A stretch of DNA of 64,000 nt from Novosphingobium sp. AAP83 (GTDB taxonomy: Bacteria > Pseudomonadota > Alphaproteobacteria > Sphingomonadales > Sphingomonadaceae): assembly GCF_001295795.1 (NCBI RefSeq), contig NZ_LJHY01000058.1, forward strand, positions 1 to 64,000, in the 5' to 3' direction. How positions within the stretch are numbered: the stretch's first letter is position 1; each line of letters starts with the position of its first letter. This document shows positions 1 through 9,762 of this stretch, in pieces. The notes below the pieces were generated by a model. That model was not told the DNA's origin and did not search any database. It saw only the letters and a program-made list of their open reading frames with translations. The position numbers and the translations under genes are program-made.

Positions 1-3000
1 CCCGCGCTGCCCACCAGCGTATCCGTGCCAGCGCCGCCCAGCATCGTATCGGTGCCGGCACCGCCAACCAACCGGTCTGCGCCCGCGCCGCCTTCCAGCG
101 CAGAACCACCGGAACCCGCCGTCAGCGTGTCATCAAACCCCGAACCCACCAGCCGCTCAATGCCCGAAAGCACATCGCCCGCCGCATCACCAACCGTCCC
201 CGCACCCGCCGCAAGGCTCGCCGTAACCCCGGCACCCGCACCAGAATAATCCGCCGTATCAAAACCAACACCGCCATCCAGCGTATCAGCCCCAGCTCCG
301 CCAGACAGCCAGTCATCGCCCGATCCGCCGTCAAGCAAATCGTCAGCAATCGTGCCTTGCAACGTGTCATTGAAGGAAGAACCGATCAGGCGTTCGATGC
401 TGAGAAGCATGTCACCATCGGCAGCGCCACCGGTGCTGACCGATCCATCAACGCTGACCCGCACGCCAGCATTGGATGCGGAATAGTCAACCGTATCAAC
501 GCCCGCACCACCGTCCAGAAGATCTGATCCGGCCCCGCCATCCAGCGTATCATCACCCACCCCGCCAAACAGCGAATCCGCGCCCGCATTGCCGCGCAAG
601 AGGTCACTTCCCGCACCGCCAATCAAGGTATCGTCGGCCGTGCCGCCGGTAAGCGCATCGTCAAATGCCGACCCGACCACGCCTTCGACCGAAAGCAGCA
701 CATCGCCCGAAGCATCGCCGCCGATCCCGAGCGAACCATCAAGCGAGACTGTGACGGCGTTTTCACTGGCGCTGTAATCGACCAGATCGTTGCCGTCACC
801 GCCGTCGATTTCATCAGAACCGGCACTGCCCAGAATACGGTCATTGCCAAGCCCGCCAAAAATCGTGTCGGTTCCCGTGCCGCCGCCGAGCGTATCGGCA
901 AAGGCAGAGCCCACCAGCACTTCGATGCCGCTCAGGACATCGCCCAGCGCATCGCCCGCGCTACCGACAGATCCGTCCAGCGCAATGTTCACGCCAGCGC
1001 CAGCCGTGCCATAATTGGCCGTGTCTGTGCCGCTTCCCCCGGCAAGGGTATCCGCGCCTGCGCCGCCGGTCAGCACATCATCGCCGCCACCACCCAGCAT
1101 TGAATCATTGCCGAGGCTGCCGGTCAGCGTGTCATTGCCCAACCCGCCGACCAGCGTGCTATCGGCGGTGCCTGCGGTCAGGCTATCGTCAAAGCTTGAT
1201 CCGACGATGACTTCGATGCCGAACAGCGTATCGCCTTCAGCCTCTCCGCCGATGCCCACTCTGCCATCAAGGCCGACATTAACCCCGCCGATAGACTGGG
1301 AATAATCGGTCGTATCAACGCCCGCACCGCCATCAAGGCGATCAGCGCCTGCACCGCCGATGATCGTGTCATTGCCTGCACCGCCATCAAGCCGGTCTGA
1401 TCCTGCGCCACCGCGCAAGGAATCGTTACCCGCACCGCCGCTCAGCGCAGCAGCCGTGTTGCCCGCCCACAGCGTATCGTCAAAGCCCGAACCGGTCAGG
1501 TTTTCGATACTGATAAGGATATCGCCCTGCGCGTCGCCGCCCACACCGGTTGTGCCATCAAGCCCGACCGATACTGCCGACGCCGAACTGGTATAATCCA
1601 CCGTATCGATGCCCGAGCCACCGTCGAGCACGTCTGCACCCGCGCCGCCATCCAGCGTATCGTCGCCAAAGTTGCCCAGCAGGTCATCGTTGCCATCACG
1701 GCCGATCAGAAGGTCATTGCCCGACCCGCCTGTCAGCGTATCGTTATTGCTTGTGCCTGCCAGACGGTCATCGCCAGAAGACCCGATCAGCACTTCAATT
1801 GATGACAAGACATCGCCCTGGGCATCGCCGCCCTGGGCAGAACCTGCCTGAAGATCGATGTCTACAGCCGTGCCGGAGCCGCTGTAATCTGCCGTATCGG
1901 TGCCCGCGCCGCCTTCGAGTGTATCCGCGCCCGCTGCGCCGATCAGCGTATCATTGCCGCCACCGCCTTGCAGCAGTTCATCGGCGCTGGCACCCGCCAG
2001 AACATCGTTGAAACCGGTGCCGATGACGTGTTCGATACCCAGCAGCGTATCGCCGGTGGCATCGCCGCCAAGCCCGGCTGATCCATTGAGATAAGCCGTA
2101 ATGCCCGCGCTGGATGTGGTATAGTCGACCGTGTCAAAACCGGCACCGCCGTCCAGCGTATCGGCTCCCGAAGCGCCGATCAGCACGTCATTGCCGCTGC
2201 CACCGGTCAGCAAATCTGCGCCCGCGCCACTTTCTAGCGTATCATTGCCCGCACCGCCTTCAAGCGTATCGGCGTTCAAGCTGCCGGTAAGCCGGTCATC
2301 AAAGGCAGAGCCGACCAGCCGCTCGATGCCGCTCAGGTTATCACCTTCTGCGTCGCCGCCGAGGCCAAGGCTACCATCAAGCGCAACCGTCACGCCGATT
2401 GTCGATGTCTCGTAGCTGGCGGTGTCAAAACCTGTGCCGCCGATCAGGGTATCTGCCCCGGCTCCGCCATTAAACGCATCGTCACCCTCGCCACCCAACA
2501 AGCGGTCGCCACCCTCGCCGCCTTCAAGCGTATCATCGCCAGTGCCGCCGGTCAGTGTATCGTCGCCTGCCATGCCAACAAGCCGGTCATTGCCCGCGCC
2601 GCCTTCAAGCACTTCAGCCGCACCTGCGCCTATGATCGTATCGTCATAAAGCGAACCGATAACGCGCTCGACATTGCTGACTCGGTCGCCCTCGGCATCA
2701 CCGCCTTGGCCCGAGCTGCCATCAAGCGTTAGTTGGATGCCTGCTGACGAAAGTGCATAAGTGACCGTATCAAGCCCTGCACCACCATCGAGCAAATCAG
2801 CCCCGCCGCCACCTTGCAAGGTATCGTCGCCAGCCCCGCCAAGCAGTGCGTCGCTGGCGCTGCCACCGGTCAGGGTGTCGTCAAAAATGGATCCAAGGAT
2901 GCGTTCGATGCCGCTAAGCTGGTCACCCTCTGCATCACCGCCAGAGCCAGTGCCGTTCTGGAGGTTAACATCAACGGCGCTGGTCGATGCGCTAAAATCA

Positions 3001-6000
3001 CCCGTGTCAAAGCCAGCACCGCCTTCAAGGCTATCTGCGCCAAGCGAACTGGTCAGGGTGTCGTCACCCCCGCCGCCACGCAGGATATCTGCATTGGCCG
3101 AGCCATATAGAACATCGCCAAAGCTGGAGCCGGTGATGCCTTCGATGCTGGTGTAAACGTCGCCTGCTGCATCGCCACCTGTATTGGCACGGCCATCAAG
3201 CCCTGCCACAATCGCTGCGTCGCTGGCAGAGTAATCGGCGATATCGATGCCGCCGCCGCCATCAAGCTCATCAGCTCCGCCCATGCCTTGCAGCGTATCA
3301 TCGCCAAGGCCACCCAACAGTGTATCGGCATCGTCGCTGCCGCCCAAACGGTCGGCAAAACTTGAACCGATCAGCCGTTCGATGCCGCGAAGGCTATCGC
3401 CTTGCGCATCGCCGCTTTGCCCGGGATTGCCATCAAGCGTAGCGGTAATGCCCGATGATGACGTGCTGTAATCTGCGGTGTCGATCCCGTCTGCGCCATC
3501 CAGCACATCTGCGCCCGCGCCGCCGGTCAGCGTATCATCGCCAGCCCCGCCTACCAGCGAATTGTTGCCGGTGTCGCCGGTCAGAACATCCGCAAACGCA
3601 GAACCCAGAATACCCTCGATACCATCCAGAACATCGCCTTCGGCATCTCCGCCAGCAGCTGTCCCGGCCAATAGCGAAACCTCGATGCCCGCAGCACTGG
3701 CAGAATAATCGGCGATATCCGAACCGCCGCCACCTTGCAGCGTATCGGCACCTTCGCCGCCAGCCAGTGTATCATTGCCAAAACCACCGTTTAGCAGGTT
3801 GTCGCCCGCATCGCCGGTAAGGGTATCGGCCTGATCGGAGCCGCGCACGTTTTCAATGCTATCAAAGCTATCCTGTTCGGCGCTGCCGCCACGGCCGATG
3901 CCTGTTGCAAGATTAACCTCAACGGCACCTGCTGAATCGGAGTAATCTGCGGTATCGCGGCCCGCGCCGCCCATTAGCGTATCTGCGCCTGCGGCACCGC
4001 GCAGCGTATCGTCGCCCGCACCGCCTTCCAGCACATCGCCAGCGGTGCTGCCGATCAGAACGTCGGCAAAACGGCTGCCCACGGCGCGTTCAACCCCGCG
4101 CAAGACATCGCCTTCGGCATCATCCCCGCTTGAAGCATTGCCATCCAAGCGTACCGTCACCGATCCTTGGGCCAGTGCATAGTCCGCCGTATCAAGGCCT
4201 TCCCCGCCCACCAGCGTATCAGCGCCAAGGCCGCCCACCAGCGTATCATCGCCCGCTCCGCCGGTCAGGACGTTGGCATCTTCATTACCGGAAAGGCTAT
4301 CGTCAAACGCACTGCCGCGAAGGTTCTCGATCCCTTGCAGAATGTCACCTGTCGCATCGCCACCTTGTCCGGCAGAGCCATCCAGCGCTACAGAAACACC
4401 TGCTGCACTGCCAGCGTAAGAAGCCGTATCAAGGCCCGATCCACCGTCCAGCGTATCTGCGCCAGCGCCGCCGGTCAGCGTATCGTCACCTGCCCCGCCT
4501 TCCAGCAGATTGACGTCGGCATTGCCGAGTATCGTGTCGGAGAAGGCTGAACCGGTAACCTGTTCGACATTGGTGATCACATCGCCCTGCGCATCCCCGC
4601 CAAAGCTGCGGGTGCCGTCAAGGCGCACGTCAACAGACTGGAAGCTGGCCGAATAATCAACCGCGTCAAAGCCTGCTCCGCCATCCAGTGTGTCAGCGCC
4701 TGCGCCACCTAGCAAGGTATCATCGCCCGCGCCGCCGATCAGGATATCGCCGCTAACACTGCCGATCAGGATGTCGTCAAATGCCGTTCCTTCAAGGCCT
4801 TCGATGCTCGTATAAACGTCGCCAATGGCATCACCGCTTTGCTGCGTGCCATCAAGCGAGACGGTAACGGCATTGCGTGCACCAGCATAGCTTGCGATAT
4901 CGGTGCCATCGCCGCCTTGCAGAATATCCGCGCCCGCGCCGCCTTCAAGCGTATCATCGCCGAGCCCGCCGGTCAGGGTCTGTGCGCCGGTTCCGCCCGC
5001 CAAACGGTCGTCGAATTCCGAACCAATAAGCACTTCGATATTGGCGTAAGTATCGCCCTGCGCATCGCCGCCGCGGCTGATACGGCCATCAAGATAGACC
5101 TCAACCGCAACGGTGCTGGCCGAAAAATCAATTGTGTCTTTGCCTGCACCGCCGTCGATCTGGTCAGCACCAGCACCGCCTTCGATCAGGTTGTCGCCAG
5201 CATCGCCGGTCAGGACATCGTCAAATGCCGAGCCCTTCAGGTTCTCGATGCCTGCCAACACGTCGCCCTGAGCATCGCCGCGTTCACCGGCGCGACCATC
5301 CAGGTAAGCGGTCACGCCACTGGTGGCAGCCGAATAATCGGCAAGGTCCTCGCCGTCACCGCCATCAAGCCGGTCTGCCCCGCCGCCGCCGATCAGAACA
5401 TCATCGCCAGCGCCGCCTTCCAGTGTCTCGTTGGCGGCGGCCCCGGTGATCGTATCATCCCTGCCCGAACCGATAACATATTCGATGCCGGTTAACTGGT
5501 CACCTTCCGCCTCGCCGCCCTTGGAGGGCGTGCCGTCAAGATAGATCTCCAGCCCTGTAGTATCCGGCGGGGTTGTCCCCGCCACCGGCAGTGTGGCTTC
5601 AGGCGCCGGGAAAGCTTTGGAATAATCAACTTTGTCGATGCCTGCGCCGCCATCGATCGTGTCGGCACCTTTGCCGCCATCTATCGTATTATCGCCCCCA
5701 TCCCCTGTCAGCTTATCACCTTGCGCCGAACCGACCAGCCCTTCGACCGACTTGTACGTATCGCCGCTGGCAGCGCCGCCCGAGCCTTTGCCAGCGCCCA
5801 GATCCACCGTAACGCTGTCGCGCGAATTGGCATAGCTGATGATATCAAAGCCGCTGCCGCCATCGATTTCATCGGCACCGATCCCGGCAACAATCGTGTC
5901 ATTGCCGTCGCCAGCATTGATGACGTTGCCCGGCGGGTTGGAAAACAGCACATAGATCGGATCCCCGCTGACCGGGTTCTTGACCGTCATATCGGCATCG

Positions 6001-7286
6001 CTGGCCACAACCTTGATGCCAAACGCGCTCGAGACCGAAACCGCATTGACCGCCGTCTTGCCATCGGACGACAGGCCAAGCTGGACCGGCAGGAAGAACT
6101 CGTCCTGAAACCCGCTGGATGCTGCGGCCTGCCCGTCGGCAGGCACCTGATAGAGCAACTCTAGTTCGAATGTGAAGCGGGACTGCGACGCCGGAACCGG
6201 CACATCAAGGCCGGTCGTCGCGTCCTTCATAGTGGCCACTTTTTCGATGCTGCCCGCATCGATATCAACCACCCAGCCACGCTCGGTCTTCACCCCGTTG
6301 GCAATGCCATAGCCATCGGGAAGCGAAGGGATCGTGATTTGCAGCAAGTCGAGACTGCCCGCAGGCACCATCGCCTCAACCTTGAGCACACGCAAAGACG
6401 CGCCCTCGGGAGCCTGCTTCTGACTGTCGGCATAGATCAGGTCACCGCTTGCCGTACCGGTGATCGTCTCTTTGGCCGATTGCTGCGGAAAGGCCGCATT
6501 GGTCGCACTGCCCGGACCACCGGTCGATCCGGTCACGGTCGTCACACCATTCTCGGTGGTGGTGGTGACGCCCTCCTTGTTGAACAGCTTGTATTCCAGC
6601 GTCGGCACCAGTTTGCCGATACCTGCCGGTCCCAGCGCATCGTCTGGCGCTGGCGTGTCCGAAGCTTTCGACGGCGGATTGACGTTGGCGGGTGCACCGG
6701 CTGATGCTTGTGTGCTGCTGATCTTGTCGGTCAGGCGCGATGCTTCTGCATCCGACTTGTGGTTGTTTTCCTCCTGCGCCGCTGCGCTTTGCTGCGCATC
6801 GGCTGCATCGCCCGGCTGGACAGCCCCGCCCGCAGGAGGCTTCTCGCCGTCGGCCTTGGCCGCATTGTCGCTGGGATTTTCCGCATCTGCCGATGACAAC
6901 GAAAAATCGATGGCAACCGAACTCTCGCGGATTTCACCAACGTCTGACAGCGATGCTTCGGCCAGCACCTCTTTGTCGGTAAACACCAGCAACGGCTTGC
7001 GGCCCGAAAAGGCGGCCAGCGCCATGCCCGGAATGATGATTTTCGTGCCGTCCGCAAAAGTCAGGATTGCGTCGATATCGACGATTTCAACTTTGAACGG
7101 ACCATAGGCAACACCAAGCTCTGCCCGGTCATCTGCGCCAAGATTGACCACTTTGGCCGTGCCGTACCCTTGCCCGGCCTGGCTCAGCTTCTCTCCCGCA
7201 GGCACAGCCTCGTCCGCAAGCTGCGCAGCATTCTTGGGCAAAAGCGTTGCTTTCGCGCCGTTTTTGAATTCGCGTGCCTTGACCAT
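1..7286 (-). CDS. Giant RTX-type secreted adhesin, 3' end outside window
   Basis: The minus-strand frame stays open from an ATG at 7286 to the left edge, giving at least 2428 residues. The first ~460 residues are a non-repeated region with an Ala/Asp/Gln-rich stretch and no Sec signal. The rest is about 23 superrepeats. Each has a GGAGxD-type RTX calcium-binding turn series, then a DYSxSxxGVxVxLDG block, then GDxLxxIExLxGSxFDD. Such beta-roll proteins are exported by type I systems through a C-terminal signal, which would lie off-window. The adjacent TolC, ABC and HlyD genes fit this. The likely role is a surface adhesin or biofilm protein; adhesion itself is inferred. The Shine-Dalgarno before 7286 is weak (AGG, 10 nt upstream). 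Confidence 0.88.
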   Translation of the reverse strand, partial: MVKAREFKNGAKATLLPKNAAQLADEAVPAGEKLSQAGQGYGTAKVVNLGADDRAELGVAYGPFKVEIVDIDAILTFADGTKIIIPGMALAAFSGRKPLLVFTDKEVLAEASLSDVGEIRESSVAIDFSLSSADAENPSDNAAKADGEKPPAGGAVQPGDAADAQQSAAAQEENNHKSDAEASRLTDKISSTQASAGAPANVNPPSKASDTPAPDDALGPAGIGKLVPTLEYKLFNKEGVTTTTENGVTTVTGSTGGPGSATNAAFPQQSAKETITGTASGDLIYADSQKQAPEGASLRVLKVEAMVPAGSLDLLQITIPSLPDGYGIANGVKTERGWVVDIDAGSIEKVATMKDATTGLDVPVPASQSRFTFELELLYQVPADGQAAASSGFQDEFFLPVQLGLSSDGKTAVNAVSVSSAFGIKVVASDADMTVKNPVSGDPIYVLFSNPPGNVINAGDGNDTIVAGIGADEIDGGSGFDIISYANSRDSVTVDLGAGKGSGGAASGDTYKSVEGLVGSAQGDKLTGDGGDNTIDGGKGADTIDGGAGIDKVDYSKAFPAPEATLPVAGTTPPDTTGLEIYLDGTPSKGGEAEGDQLTGIEYVIGSGRDDTITGAAANETLEGGAGDDVLIGGGGADRLDGGDGEDLADYSAATSGVTAYLDGRAGERGDAQGDVLAGIENLKGSAFDDVLTGDAGDNLIEGGAGADQIDGGAGKDTIDFSASTVAVEVYLDGRISRGGDAQGDTYANIEVLIGSEFDDRLAGGTGAQTLTGGLGDDTLEGGAGADILQGGDGTDIASYAGARNAVTVSLDGTQQSGDAIGDVYTSIEGLEGTAFDDILIGSVSGDILIGGAGDDTLLGGAGADTLDGGAGFDAVDYSASFQSVDVRLDGTRSFGGDAQGDVITNVEQVTGSAFSDTILGNADVNLLEGGAGDDTLTGGAGADTLDGGSGLDTASYAGSAAGVSVALDGSAGQGGDATGDILQGIENLRGSAFDDSLSGNEDANVLTGGAGDDTLVGGLGADTLVGGEGLDTADYALAQGSVTVRLDGNASSGDDAEGDVLRGVERAVGSRFADVLIGSTAGDVLEGGAGDDTLRGAAGADTLMGGAGRDTADYSDSAGAVEVNLATGIGRGGSAEQDSFDSIENVRGSDQADTLTGDAGDNLLNGGFGNDTLAGGEGADTLQGGGGSDIADYSASAAGIEVSLLAGTAAGGDAEGDVLDGIEGILGSAFADVLTGDTGNNSLVGGAGDDTLTGGAGADVLDGADGIDTADYSTSSSGITATLDGNPGQSGDAQGDSLRGIERLIGSSFADRLGGSDDADTLLGGLGDDTLQGMGGADELDGGGGIDIADYSASDAAIVAGLDGRANTGGDAAGDVYTSIEGITGSSFGDVLYGSANADILRGGGGDDTLTSSLGADSLEGGAGFDTGDFSASTSAVDVNLQNGTGSGGDAEGDQLSGIERILGSIFDDTLTGGSASDALLGGAGDDTLQGGGGADLLDGGAGLDTVTYALSSAGIQLTLDGSSGQGGDAEGDRVSNVERVIGSLYDDTIIGAGAAEVLEGGAGNDRLVGMAGDDTLTGGTGDDTLEGGEGGDRLLGGEGDDAFNGGAGADTLIGGTGFDTASYETSTIGVTVALDGSLGLGGDAEGDNLSGIERLVGSAFDDRLTGSLNADTLEGGAGNDTLESGAGADLLTGGSGNDVLIGASGADTLDGGAGFDTVDYTTSSAGITAYLNGSAGLGGDATGDTLLGIEHVIGTGFNDVLAGASADELLQGGGGNDTLIGAAGADTLEGGAGTDTADYSGSGTAVDIDLQAGSAQGGDAQGDVLSSIEVLIGSSGDDRLAGTSNNDTLTGGSGNDLLIGRDGNDDLLGNFGDDTLDGGAGADVLDGGSGIDTVDYTSSASAVSVGLDGTTGVGGDAQGDILISIENLTGSGFDDTLWAGNTAAALSGGAGNDSLRGGAGSDRLDGGAGNDTIIGGAGADRLDGGAGVDTTDYSQSIGGVNVGLDGRVGIGGEAEGDTLFGIEVIVGSSFDDSLTAGTADSTLVGGLGNDTLTGSLGNDSMLGGGGDDVLTGGAGADTLAGGSGTDTANYGTAGAGVNIALDGSVGSAGDALGDVLSGIEVLVGSAFADTLGGGTGTDTIFGGLGNDRILGSAGSDEIDGGDGNDLVDYSASENAVTVSLDGSLGIGGDASGDVLLSVEGVVGSAFDDALTGGTADDTLIGGAGSDLLRGNAGADSLFGGVGDDTLDGGAGSDLLDGGAGVDTVDYSASNAGVRVSVDGSVSTGGAADGDMLLSIERLIGSSFNDTLQGTIADDLLDGGSGDDWLSGGAGADTLDGGVGFDTADYSGAGAGVTASLAAGAGTVGDAAGDVLSGIERLVGSGFDDTLTAGSGGSALEGGAGADRLVGGAGTDTMLGGAGTDTLVGSA

Positions 7287-7349
7287 TCGCCGAATGCCTA
7301 ACCTGTTGGTTGGTCAAGTCTCTCCGGAAACATCTACGGTCTGGTTCGC

Positions 7350-7361
7350 ACCTACGTAGGT
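7350..7361. promoter_or_regulatory. Perfect 12-bp palindrome upstream of the adhesin gene
   Basis: ACCTACGTAGGT is a perfect palindrome about 64 bp upstream of the adhesin start, in the 159-bp gap after the TolC gene. It is flanked by GGTTA and GAACC half-matches that extend the symmetry loosely. Position and symmetry suggest a dimeric regulator site for separate control of the adhesin. The regulator is unknown. Confidence 0.4.
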
Positions 7362-7445
7362 ATTAACCGTAATTAGGGAGAGTAACTTGACGCTTGAGCC
7401 TTGCGCTCACTCAAACTTTTTGCTGTAATTTTAGAAGCTTATACT

Positions 7446-9257
7446 TCAGTCGAGCTTTGATCGCGTCTGCTGCGGGCTTTGCGCCACAATGTTGGGTAAA
7501 GGCTCGCCAGAGCTCAGGAGATCAAACAGGCCGCCCAGCTTTTGCAGCACGCGAAACTCGGCCAGTTGCAATGCGATCTGGTTGGAATATTGCCGCGCGC
7601 GTGCAGCATGCAGGATTTGCTGGCTATCAAGCAGATCGAAAACCGAACGGCGGCTCTCGCGGAACTGCTGGCGGTAAACATCTGCGGTCTTTTCCGCCGC
7701 AACAATTTCAGATTCAATCGTTGCAATCTTCTCGCGCGCAAAGGCAAGACTGTTGAAATCAATGCGCAAATCCTGCTCAACCTCACGTCTGCGGCGGTCA
7801 AGCTCGTAATCGGCCTCGCGCAAACGCGCCGAAATGCGGTTGCGCACCGCAATGTCTCGTCCGCCATTGAAGAAGCTGTAGGACAGCGTGACCATCGCCC
7901 GCACATCGCGGTTCAATCCGGTCGGCCCTGATACGTCATCGCGCCAGTTGCCCTGCGCCATGACCCCGACCTTGGGCAGGAAAGTGCCGGTCTGGCTGGC
8001 CTTTTGCCGCTCCAACGAACGCCGGTCTTCCTTGGCTTGTGCATAACGCGGGCTTTGCGTATCGATTAACGCGACCGCATCTTCCTGATTGGTCGGCAGT
8101 TTGCCGTTGGTTGATGGCAGATCAACTACTTTGCCCGGCAAATGTAATGTCAGCCTGCGATAGGCCTCTTCAGCCTGTGCTAAGGCACTACGACGGTCAA
8201 TCAATTCAGCCTGAAGCACTTGAAAACGCGCCTTGGCGCGGCTCACATCAGCAGAGCTGGTCAGCCCCAGATCCTCTTGGATCACCACCATATCGAGGAT
8301 CTTCTGCGTCGCCGCGATCTCGGATTCCGTCAGTGCAATAAGCTTCGTGCGCTCAAGCATGGTCAGGTACGCCGCGCTGATCTCGTAAGAGATCGCCTCG
8401 ATCCGCTCCCGCGTGCCCCATTGCGCACTGCGATAAGTCGCGCGGGCGCGCTTGATGTCGTTAATCGTTGTGCCAAAATCCCAGATGTTCTGGTTCAGCG
8501 TCACCACGCCTTCGGCCCGCCGCAGCATTGTCTGGTCGCCGGTCGAAGGAACCATCAGTTCACCGCCCAGCGCAACCTGCATGTCAACTTTGGGCAAATA
8601 GCCTGACCATGCCTCATGCACACCGTAGCGGGCGTCATCCTGCCGGGCGAGCGCGATCTGGATTTCGGGGTTCGCCCTCAACGCCTCAATGATCGCATCG
8701 CGCAGCGATTCAATGCCCTGCGGCCTTTCCGATATGCTGTCCGCCATTCTATCTGGATTGCTGGCAGGATTATCGTAAGCCATGGCTTCAGATGGCTGCG
8801 GATCAACCACAACCATGGCAGACGCTGCAGACGCCTTGATCGGCGTCATCGCCATTGGCGCAACGGCCGGCAGCTCCTTGTCAATTTCCACAGGCGCTCG
8901 CGCGGGCGTCAGCTCGGGTAAAGTCGGCAGTCCTGCCCCCGGCAGCAAAGGTTCCGTTTGCAGGGCGGCGATTGATACCGGCGCTGCACCAATACTGGCA
9001 ATCGCCGCAGGACTAGCAATAACGATACTGCTCGTGCGGGCGGGCGGTACATAACCAAAGGTCACCGTGGCATCATCGGTGAATATTGATGCGGCCACCA
9101 CCATCCTGTCAGGCAATTCACCAAAATCCGAAGGCGCTGAATTGGCAAAAACAACACCTGATGCCGTCAGGCTTACTGCAACGGCCCCCAAGACAGAGCC
9201 CAAACCCGGCGCTTTTCCGAAAGGGAAAGACGAACTTTGCCGTTTTTGCCCAACCAC
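7446..9257 (-). CDS. TolC-family type I secretion outer-membrane protein
   Basis: This 603-residue protein should form the outer-membrane channel for export of the downstream RTX protein. The GTG start is favoured by GAGGAA 7 nt upstream and by a signal peptide ending near GVVFA. The first ~190 residues are a Pro/Ala-rich extension not typical of TolC. The rest has the two outer-membrane efflux repeats: a region from about 200 beginning SLRDAI-EALRANPEI, long helical stretches, and a second repeat ending near ALQLAEFRVLQKLGGL. It lies between the PilZ and adhesin genes on the same strand. The N-terminal extension is odd and may interact with the secreted protein or the cell wall. Confidence 0.9.
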   Translation of the reverse strand: MVGQKRQSSSFPFGKAPGLGSVLGAVAVSLTASGVVFANSAPSDFGELPDRMVVAASIFTDDATVTFGYVPPARTSSIVIASPAAIASIGAAPVSIAALQTEPLLPGAGLPTLPELTPARAPVEIDKELPAVAPMAMTPIKASAASAMVVVDPQPSEAMAYDNPASNPDRMADSISERPQGIESLRDAIIEALRANPEIQIALARQDDARYGVHEAWSGYLPKVDMQVALGGELMVPSTGDQTMLRRAEGVVTLNQNIWDFGTTINDIKRARATYRSAQWGTRERIEAISYEISAAYLTMLERTKLIALTESEIAATQKILDMVVIQEDLGLTSSADVSRAKARFQVLQAELIDRRSALAQAEEAYRRLTLHLPGKVVDLPSTNGKLPTNQEDAVALIDTQSPRYAQAKEDRRSLERQKASQTGTFLPKVGVMAQGNWRDDVSGPTGLNRDVRAMVTLSYSFFNGGRDIAVRNRISARLREADYELDRRRREVEQDLRIDFNSLAFAREKIATIESEIVAAEKTADVYRQQFRESRRSVFDLLDSQQILHAARARQYSNQIALQLAEFRVLQKLGGLFDLLSSGEPLPNIVAQSPQQTRSKLD

Positions 9258-9268
9258 GTGTTATTTCC

Positions 9269-9289
9269 TCGCATAGTAAACCTATGCGA
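9269..9289 (-). promoter_or_regulatory. Hairpin abutting the TolC-gene ribosome binding site
   Basis: TCGCATAG and CTATGCGA form a perfect 8-bp inverted repeat with a 5-nt loop. In the minus-strand transcript its 3' arm runs directly into the GAGGAA Shine-Dalgarno of the TolC gene. It could act as an RNA hairpin limiting translation or as a DNA operator in the 146-bp gap after the PilZ gene. Confidence 0.45.
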
Positions 9290-9408
9290 ATAGCTATGAA
9301 CCGACGTGGTTAATCTTGGTTCGCGCCACATTAAGTATGAATGCGGATGCCAAAAATAGGGGCAAAAACGCCCTCGTTCGGATGGTTCCCGTCTGGCTGG
9401 GCCACGTC

Positions 9409-9762
9409 CTAATGCACCAGCCCGGGCTGCTTGTTCGCCAATCCGATCAGGCCTTCGATTTGCGCCTCGCTGATCGGATCATCGAACCGCAATCCGAACC
9501 CTGCCGGACTGGTGCTCATGATCCGCCCGGCAATTTCAACACCGCCAAAGGTCAGCGTGATCGGCACATCGCGGCGGTCCATGATATACAACAGTTTGGG
9601 TCGGAATTGCGCGCCGCCACTCGAAAAATCGGTCACGATCCCGTCAAAGTTTACCAGACGATCGCCTACCACAAGATTGCCCTCGATCCGGCAATTATAC
9701 CGTCGCGCCGCACGGCTAAAGTCTTTGCGCTTGCGCTTGAAGATGCTGCCTAGAGTAATCAT
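9409..9762 (-). CDS. PilZ-domain protein (putative c-di-GMP receptor)
   Basis: This 117-residue single-domain PilZ protein keeps both c-di-GMP-binding signatures: RxxxR near residues 20-24 (RYNCR) and DxSxxG near residue 45 (DFSSGG). Its ATG overlaps the stop of the MotA-like gene by ATGA, so the two are translationally coupled. PilZ proteins such as YcgR act on flagellar motor parts when c-di-GMP rises. By analogy this one may bind the MotA-like stator or the exporter and link adhesin release to c-di-GMP. The domain call is firm; the partner is inferred. Confidence 0.85.
   Translation of the reverse strand: MITLGSIFKRKRKDFSRAARRYNCRIEGNLVVGDRLVNFDGIVTDFSSGGAQFRPKLLYIMDRRDVPITLTFGGVEIAGRIMSTSPAGFGLRFDDPISEAQIEGLIGLANKQPGLVH

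Noticed and set aside
25..5835. Many short plus-strand open frames rich in Pro, Ser and Ala
   Set aside because: They are the antisense of the RTX repeats on the minus strand; the minus frame is open throughout and has real domain motifs.
1..5960. Regular spacing suggesting a CRISPR array
   Set aside because: The units are coding, 208-344 bp apart and diverged; there are no short identical repeats with unique spacers.
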